This document shows positions 46,901 through 55,900 of a stretch of DNA of 64,000 nt, one piece after another; positions within the stretch are counted from its first letter, which is position 1, and every line of letters begins with the position of its first letter. The DNA is from Flaccisagitta enflata (Eukaryota > Chaetognatha > Sagittoidea > Aphragmophora). A program made the position numbers and the translations under genes. The stretch covers positions 98,084,001 through 98,148,000 of the forward strand of contig OZ231126.1 of the NCBI GenBank assembly GCA_965153355.1, given 5' to 3'. The notes beneath the pieces were generated by a model. It ran no database searches and was not told where the DNA came from. It was given only the letters and a program-made list of their open reading frames with translations.

Positions 46901-49900
46901 TTTCTAATCTACTATTTAATTTCACAATGCATCCAAATATTACAAACAAGGGGCAAATTATGTCTTGGAGGAGGATATGGCATCATTTTCCCTAGATCAG
47001 CAGCAGAAATTGCTTCATTTCAACAGATTTTAGCAAAATTAAAAGAATAGTTAAGTGACCCACTTTACCCCGCTGAACCATTTTACCCCACTCTACCCTA
47101 GAGGATTCGAGTTAATGAATTTTTTTACTTGCTCATTCATTACATTCTTATTTTTCTCAAGGTTTGCCATCGTGGATCTCTAGATTCATCTTCAACTACT
47201 GTCATCATCTTCAACTACTGTCATCATCTTCAACTACTGTCATCATCTTCAACCACTGTCATCATCTTCAACCACTGTCCTCATCTTCAACCACTGTCCT
47301 CATCTTCAACCACTGTCCTCATCTTCAACCACTGTCCTCATCTTCAACCACTGTCCTCATCTTCAACCACTGTCCTCATCTTCAACCACTGTCCTCATCT
47401 TCAACCACTGTCCTCATCTTCAACCACTGTCCTCATCTTCAACCACTGTCCTCATCTTCAACCACTGTCCTCATCTTCAACCACTGTCCTCATCTTCAAC
47501 CACTGTCCTCATCTTCAACCACTGTCCTCATCTTCAACCACTGTCCTCATCTTCAACCACTGTCATCATCTTCAACCACTGTTATCATCTTCAACTATTG
47601 TCATCATCTTCAACTATTGTCATCATCTTCAACTACTGTCATCATCTTCAACTACTCTCCTTATCTTCAACTACTCTCCTCATCTTCAACTACTCTCCTC
47701 ATCTTCAACTACTGTCCTCATCTTCAACTACTGTCCTCATCTCCAACTACTGTCCTCATCTTCAACTACTGTCCTCATCTCATGATCATCAATTACTGTC
47801 CTCATCTTCAACTACTGTCCTCATCTTCAATCACTGTCCTCATCTTCAACCACTGTCCTCATCTTCAACCACTGTCCTCATCTTCAACCACTGTCCTCAT
47901 CTTCAACCACTGTCCTCATCTTCAACCACTGTCCTCATCTTCAACCACTGTCATCATCTTCAACTACTGTCATCATCTTCAACCACTGTCATCATCTTCA
48001 ACCACTGTCATCATCTTCAACCACTGTCATCATCTTCAACCACTGTCATCATCTTCAACCACTGTCATCATCTTCAACCACTGTCATCATCTTCAACCAC
48101 TGTCATCATCTTCAACCACTGTCATCTTCAACCTCTGTCCTCATCTTCAACCACTGTCCTCATCTTCAACCACTGTCATCATCTTCAACCACTGTCATCA
48201 TCTTCAACCACTGTCATCATCTTCAACCACTGTCATCATCTTCAACTACGGTCATCATCTTCAACTACGGTCATCATCTTCAACTACGGTCATCATCTTC
48301 AACTACGGTCATCATCTTCAACTACGGTCATCATCTTCAACTACGGTCATCATCTTCAACTACGGTCATCATCTTCAACCACTGTCATCATCTTCAACTA
48401 CTGTCATCATCTTCAACTACTGTCATCATCTTCAACTACTGTCATCATCTTCAACTACTGTCATCATCTTCAACTACTGTCATCATCTTCAACTACTGTC
48501 ATCATCTTCAACTATGGTCATCATCTTCAACTACGGTCATCATCTTCAACTACGGTCATCTTCAACTACGGTCATCATCAACTACGGTCATCATCCTCAA
48601 CTACGGTCATCATCTTCAACTACAGTCATCCTCTTCAACTACGGTCATCATCTTTAACTACGTTCATCATCTTTAACTACGGTCATCATCTTTAACTACG
48701 GTCATCTTCAACTACGGTCATCATCTTCAACTACTGTCATCATTTTTTTTGAAATTTTTTTTTTTTTTTTGACTTTTGTGTTGAATTTTTGTTTTGAAAT
48801 TTTGTCTTGAAATTTTTTTTGAAAATTTTTTTTTCAGAGATATTTTTTTTTTTTTGAATTTTTTTTTAAATTTTTACAAATCTTTTCTATTTTTTTAATC
48901 TTTTTTTTTTTTTTGAAATCTTTTTTGAAGTTTTTGTTGTCTTTATCATTCATTGTTATCATCAACATCCACTATTGTTATTAAGTTTTGTCATCAATAA
49001 AACAATATTGAATCTTTTTTTTGAAATTGTTGTTTTGTTGTGAATCTACGCAACAAGAAAGCTTCAAAAATTACAGTCCCCAGTCGGAGACTGTAATTTT
49101 GAAGCTTTTTTCAAAAAGCTTTCAGGTGATTAAAAAAGGTTAAAAAAGGTTACAAAGGTTAAAACGGTTAAAAAGCCTGACAGTGATAAACATGGCAGGT
49201 TACAAGTGTTCAAATGTTTTAAAAACATTTAAAGTTTTTAAAAATTTTTTAAGATCTTAGAAAATTGTGAAAGATTTAAAAAGTTTTTAAAAAATTTGAA
49301 AAGTTTTTAAAAACATAAATTCTTTCTCATCCCTCCCTATTTATTTAAACTTTTTTAAAGTAAAACTTTAAAAATTTAAAAAATTTAAAAAAGTTTAAAA
49401 ATTTAAAAAATTTAAAAAAGTTTAAAAATTTTTTCCTACCCCTGTTTATAGTTCAAATTGTGGTAAAATTATGATTGCTCAAGAGAATCCGACAATTCAC
49501 TATTGGGTTAGATGAAACAGCGGAAGTTCGGAGTAGCGATACAACCAAAGAGTGGGAATTCGCGATTGGGCCGGTCAAAAGAGAGGAAGTTCGGAGTAGC
49601 GGCGATAAAAGGTAGAAAGAACAAGAGAATTGGAGAATTCGCGATTGGGTTGAGACAAAAGAGTGGATGTTCCTAGTACTTAGCGGTAATTAAAAGTGGT
49701 GAGAGAACAAAAACATCGTGGAATTCGCGATTGGGTCGGTCAATAAGATAAGTCGAGGATGGTGCTCGGAGGGAGTAAAAAGAATCATGAATTCGACAGA
49801 TAATGACCGAGGCAGATTTATGAATGAGTAGCTTAACGAAAATGAATCCCACTCACCGGAACGAGGAGCAGATTGACAATGACTACACTTTTACTTGAGC

Positions 49901-52900
49901 ACCCTGACCCAGAAGTACCACCTAGATCAAGAAGAATTACTGATCTCAACATTCACCCCTATTTACCATAACACTGGCCCAGAAAGACCACACTTAAGGA
50001 ATTCTCATTTTTTCTCGATTCCTAATGAGTTCTTTGTTCTCTCTTCCTGTTAATTTTTTCTTCATCGCAGAGGCTCCGTCTCACCTTGTCTCATTCACAT
50101 CGGCCGTTTCATCGACCGCGACTCTGTCCAACATGTTCGCCTCGGATTCGTCCACGATCGACCGGGTGGGTTTCGCCACCGCCAGGCAATCGCCCGCCAT
50201 CACGTCCGTCTCCTCTGACAATGAATATCAAGCGCCCACGAGCGCCGACCTCAGCGCCCAAGTCCTCACCGGTAAGTCAGGCGCAATTATGGAGTGCAAT
50301 TATCGATGTAACTTTTGAGGTTTATGCCAACATACCACCCTTTCTATCTATCACGTGTACGCCATCTTTATGACAACAAACCAAAATTTCTATCTATCGC
50401 ATGATATCCGTTCCTTAATGGGACAAGTCCTCGTAGAACCCCGGGAAGGGGGAAGAAATTTGGGTACTGATGTCCAACTCGATGATGTCTTTTGTTTTAC
50501 TAACTTTCTAAGCGGGTTTTTATTTAGGGTTAGGGGTAAGGTTAGAGTTAGGGTTAGGGCTCGGGGTGGTTTTAGGGTTAGGGTCAGGACTAGCGTTGGG
50601 GGCTAGGTGACAGCTGGGTTAAACACATTTCAACTCGAATCTACTCGAATTAAAGCTTCGCCCAAACGGGGAAACCCGATAAAAAACAAAAGATCATTAT
50701 CGTCTCGGACATTTCTTCCGAAATTTGTTCGTCCATGAGTAAGTTCCTGTGTCCACCTTCGTTCTGTTTCACAGGACTTTGTAGTCCGTATACCTTTCAG
50801 CAAGCCGCCGTTGGGACAATGATTAGTATCAACGTGAAAAGATACCTCTGTGTCGCGTCGGTTGTTTATTGATTTCCCAGGGATCGACGCCTCGTCGCAA
50901 CTGCTTTCCGCGTCGTGCCCAAACATATTCCAACTGGATCCGAATATGGCCGATTACTTGCAGTCGTACCTCTCCGATCGCATTTCCGTCGCGTCCTCGT
51001 CCGATTCCTCCAACATCACCAACGTCATCAGAAGCCAGGCGGAAAGACCTCAATCGCGCGACTCCCATCACAAGGATTTGGACAAGGACGCTGACGAACA
51101 TGAGCAGGATGAAGGTAACGATGGAGCGGAGAAGCAAGTGGATCTCCAAGGGTTGATTAGCAGGCGGGAACTTGAAGAATCGAGACGTGGTCCGGCGGGT
51201 GCGAGTGGGCGTGAAGGCGATGACGAAATCACTGCGCAATGCGTGAAGAAAGAAGGAAATGTGAAAGTGGATCCTTTCCCGACGGAGACCATCATCTTGG
51301 ATGAGCCGAGCTTGATTCTCTTGGATGAAGATTTGGGCGGAAACGAGACGATCGTTCTTGATGACACAGTCGAGGAAGATGATAAATCAGTGGAAGTCCA
51401 AGAAGACCGATCATTTCCAGTCCAAGTCGCGAATGAGTTGGAGGTTGCTAGCCACGTCACGGACGGGTCACCATCCGAGGGTGGAAATTTGGGAATGCGA
51501 GTCTCGTCTCATAGCGTTCAGAAAGCCAAAGTTAACGCTGGGCTTGCCTCGGCAGTCGCAGTCGATTTGCTTGGCGATAAGCGCGTGGGCGGGTCGAAGG
51601 ATTTGAACGCCGCCGTCGACGTAGACGCTCTCGCCAATGCCGAAGAAACGCTTATCTCGTCGGCTGTCATCGAGGAGTCGGGGGCTGTCATCATCAAGGA
51701 GTCAGCGGCTGCCGCGGCTGTCGTCAGCGCTGAAGCCGGCCAAGCTGATATCAGTACGAATGATGGCGTCGAGAAAACTGGCAAAAGGAAAAAGAGAGGC
51801 GAAGATAACCAAGTCGGTTCCGTTTCCAAGTCGAACAAAAAGGCCGCCGTGGAAGAGGCGGTGATAGACGCCAGTGCCGTGGCGGATTCTGACGGGGCCA
51901 AAGTCGGCCATCTGGCTACTGTCGCGGCCGCCGCTGCCGCCGCCGCTGAGGGTGTGGCCGTTAAATCCACCACCAAGGCTGGTAAAGTAGGTTTGAGCAA
52001 GAAAGAGAAGAAAAGGGAAAAGGACAGGGAAAAGAAAGAGAGAGAAAAGAGATCCAGCGGGTGCAAGAAATCATCCAAGAAGGATAAAGAGAAATTTGGT
52101 TCCCCCGGCGATTCTTCACCCCCACCACCCCCACCCGTGGGAGATGTCTCTTTTTCTCCCCAACAAGATGATGATCCAGTTCGCACAAGCGACTCCGTAG
52201 TAGCTTCCATGGATGATTTAATAGCCTTTTCCACCTCCACCGGCCCGGCTGTCTGTAACGACGGGCGCCTACTTATCTCTGATGATTCGCGTGTCGCCAC
52301 TCCAGAAGATGAATCGAAAGAAAGCGCCGTCGGTGGTGAATTAGGTCAGTATCCAAAGATCTCCAGTCCGGACCTGGAGAATGCTACTGCAGATACAAAT
52401 GTCTTGCCTTTGGATGATGTTGAAGTGAACACCTCCATTTCAGCTTTCACGCCGGCCTTTGGGGGCGAAGCCGTTTTTGTGCCCAGAACCGAAGAGAGTA
52501 CGATCAATTTGAACGAAGGTAAATCAACCTCGTCAGATATCAAGGAAGGAATCAATACAAACGCCGCGGAAGGAACCACCGCCTTCAAGAATGATGTAGC
52601 AGTCTCCAATAAAGATGAAACAATTGGGCCATTCCAAGATTTGGCTGATGGCCATGGTCCTCGTGACGAGTCTTTCAATGAAGTTCCAAGTCGTACGAAT
52701 CAGGTGGAGATCTCTCTAGCGCCGGCGTCGTCTTTAAATGGCCCACATTCCACCGCAGCGATCGAGGCTGATCATGGATACGGCGCTTCTGCGGGTCAAG
52801 TATCGGCTGATGCGCCGTCTCCCATGGCTCTATCTTCAGCGGCGAAGTTGGAAGAGGTGTCGTCAGCAGCGGCATCAGAGGCTGCGTTGCCAGCAGCGGC

Positions 52901-55900
52901 ATCAGAGGCGGCGTCGACAGCGGCCGCTATGCCTACGGCGGTGGAGCTGTTACGTGAATTTCCCGCGGTGGACATCTTCTCCTTTCCCAAGGATGATGAC
53001 AGAAGGACGAAAAAGTGCTGCTTCAAATGCGGAACGGAAGGCCACTACATAAGGAATTGTCCCATGGCGGGTAAGTCAGAATTCTGTGTAGGTAAGAATT
53101 GGAGGAATTGGAATTGAGCATAGACGGTAGCTCAGCGACTAAACTTCATCCTGTAGTGTGGGAAGGCTACAATGAAATACAGTTGAATCCCGCTAAAATG
53201 TATTTAAGGGACCAACAAATTTTATCTCTAAGCAGAATTTTAAATATTATAGCCAATATAGAAAATAAAAGAAAATAGAATGAAGGAACCAAAAATTAAT
53301 AATTGTTAAAGGCGGAATTCCGTTAATAGCGGATCCGTTAGAGCGGGGTTCAACTGTATGTGTAATTCTTCTTATCGTGCTTGTTTGTCAGGAGTGAAGC
53401 CAGCGTTGCCGGCGATGGACATGCACACTCCGATGGTGCTGCCTCTAGCCCCACCCGAGCCCTGGCCACCGCAGGGGGAACTCTGGAGCCCTAACGAATT
53501 GACGCAGGTAAAACATGACTTCATAGATTCCATTCTTTCTACTAATGCTGACGTTTAAAACTTGCATTCATATTCAATTCTTGTACGTTTTATGTTCTCT
53601 CCTCTCTGTTCAGGGGTCATTCTCTCTGTTAAATCCAACCGTTCCTGAGTTCACACCCGCCGTGGTGGCAAAGCCTGTAGAGATCGTTTACAACGTCCCT
53701 CACTCTTCAGAAATTCGTCCATTTACGCAGCATGCGCTTGTTGACTTTCAGGTGCGTATATCGACAATGGGCCGTTTTACACATGATCAAAATCAATTGT
53801 TCACCTAATAGACTTCCATTTGGATCTTAAAAAAAGACGCACCTATTTATTGATTGATAACATAGATATAAAAATCTATTTTAACTAATTTAAAAAAAAA
53901 AACATTTTAAAAGATTTTGTATCTCAAACGGTTTAGAAGCTAGAGCCCTGCAAAGTGAAGCACTAAATTGCTTAAATGCATTTTTACAATGACAAAGGGA
54001 TTGCGGAACTGAAATGGGCAATGTTTTCACTCAAACCAATGCCATTTCTAAACGAAAAAAGATAGCAATACCAGAATGGCGCCAAATGAAAGTACTTTTG
54101 AAGGACTTCAAAATGACCTAAAACCTTAAGTTTTTGAAAAATCTTAGGCAAAAATAGTCATTCAAAAGTGCGGTTTTTTTTAGTCGTGTGCTAATTTGTC
54201 AATCGAGTAAGATTCATTCTGTTTCAGTTCCACGAATCCAAGGAAATGAGCGGCCGGTGGGACCGGTATTTCTACGCGAGCCTTGAAGACATCAAACATA
54301 GTGACCAGCTCATCTATAGTAATATGCACAAGGATCTCACCACGTTGTAAGTCCAAATGCCATTCTGGCGAAAGAACGCGATGATTTCATAGAGGAAAGT
54401 TTTTCTTTATGTTCGCAAGTTAGTAGTAGCTATCCCATCCACCCAATCGGAATCGGTCATTCGCTAGCACATCCCTAATTCTCGCTATTTATCCCCAATA
54501 TAAGGCATTCAAACGGGAAGTTGGCTCGTATCGGTTCCGTCTCCTCTCACGCGGGCGAGTTGGTGGCGGTCTGGCTCAAAGCGAAGAATTGCGCGTATCG
54601 CGGTCGACTATCGGGCAACCTGTCAGCCGACGGCAGAGGCCATTATTTCGTCGATTTATTCGATCTCGCCGTCACTTGCGCCTTTCATCCGACCGACATC
54701 TTCGCGCTGCCCGACTCCTTCAGAAAGCGCCCCATCGCTTCTTACCACAAGTTTCGACTCGATATACTCCCTGAGGGAGTCGTCTTTGCTTCAAATAACA
54801 ATAGGTAAGTAATGAAAGCGTTTCGACGAAGTACTGATCTGTTGTTTATTTTTCGGTCGAACTATATTTCTTTCTTCGCGCAATGGGTTGTTGCTATTTT
54901 ATGAATTATATCAATGTTCTACGTTCGCTTTTTCTGCTATTTCTACCGGGGGCTTAAAAAGGGGGTGATGGGGTAAAAACAGTCACCAGGGGTGAAAGGG
55001 GTTCCCCCATTTTATTGAGTAACACATAAAAATCTAGACACACTTCCTTCCTTAATGGTCGAAATCACCCATATTTTCCTCAGGTTCTGCGAAGAAAGTG
55101 GGTGGCACAATGTACCCCTGGTGACCCATTTTATCCCATTCTACCCCCACGCATTTATACTCATTTAGTTACACGAACGAGATGGCCAAGTGCTTGCAAG
55201 TGTTGACGAAAGGTCGCCTCGTTATGGCGACGATTGGCCAAGTGGATCATCTCAACGGCGCTTTGCCTGTCCAATATCTCAAATACGCTGATGCTCCCCA
55301 TCAAGGACCCGACCAGTTGAAAGATAGCTTCTTCGGCACATTCAAAACTGTGTCCATTCTGCCCAAAACTGGTGAGCAGCCGAGCATCTTAATCCCTCTA
55401 TTTTAGTCAAACGGTCGAAATCAGGGTCATTTTGTAGAAGAAGTATCACACTTGAATTTCCCGAAAATTCCGCCAGAGCAAACTTTCAATCGGCGAGTTG
55501 ATATTAGGCTCTAAAACACCCCTAACCCTAACACTAGCCCTAACCCTAACCCTAACCTGATCCCTAAGACTATCCCTGACCTTATCCCTAACCCTAACAC
55601 TAACCCTACCCCTAACCCTACCCCTAACCCTAACTCGTTACCCGCTTTTGAGTTATTGACCGCTAAAAACAAAAGACAAAAGGATGTTAACTCTCCTACT
55701 ACGAGACCAAAATGGGTTGCTTCGCTGAAGATGGAATGGACCCTAGATATGTCGGTTTTTGATGTTTAAATTTAAACCTTACCTATGAATTTTGTCAAAC
55801 AGGTACCGGTCAAGTGGATAAGAAGAACGAGGAGCAGGGTGCCGTGTCCAAAGACACAGTACGCGTTGGTCGCGCGCTGACTGCTCAATCTCAGTTTAAG

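Noticed and set aside
47129-48695. Long Leu/Ser-rich ORFs (up to 497 codons) on the + strand
   Set aside because: 19-bp satellite open in all frames; no domain and no coding-like codon variation.
51518-52300. 260-codon minus-strand ORF under Tudor exon 16
   Set aside because: Antisense shadow; the + strand frame is phase-linked to both neighbouring exons and ends in a zinc knuckle.
55512-55640. True telomere or chromosome end
   Set aside because: Short, degenerate and inside an intron with coding exons on both sides.
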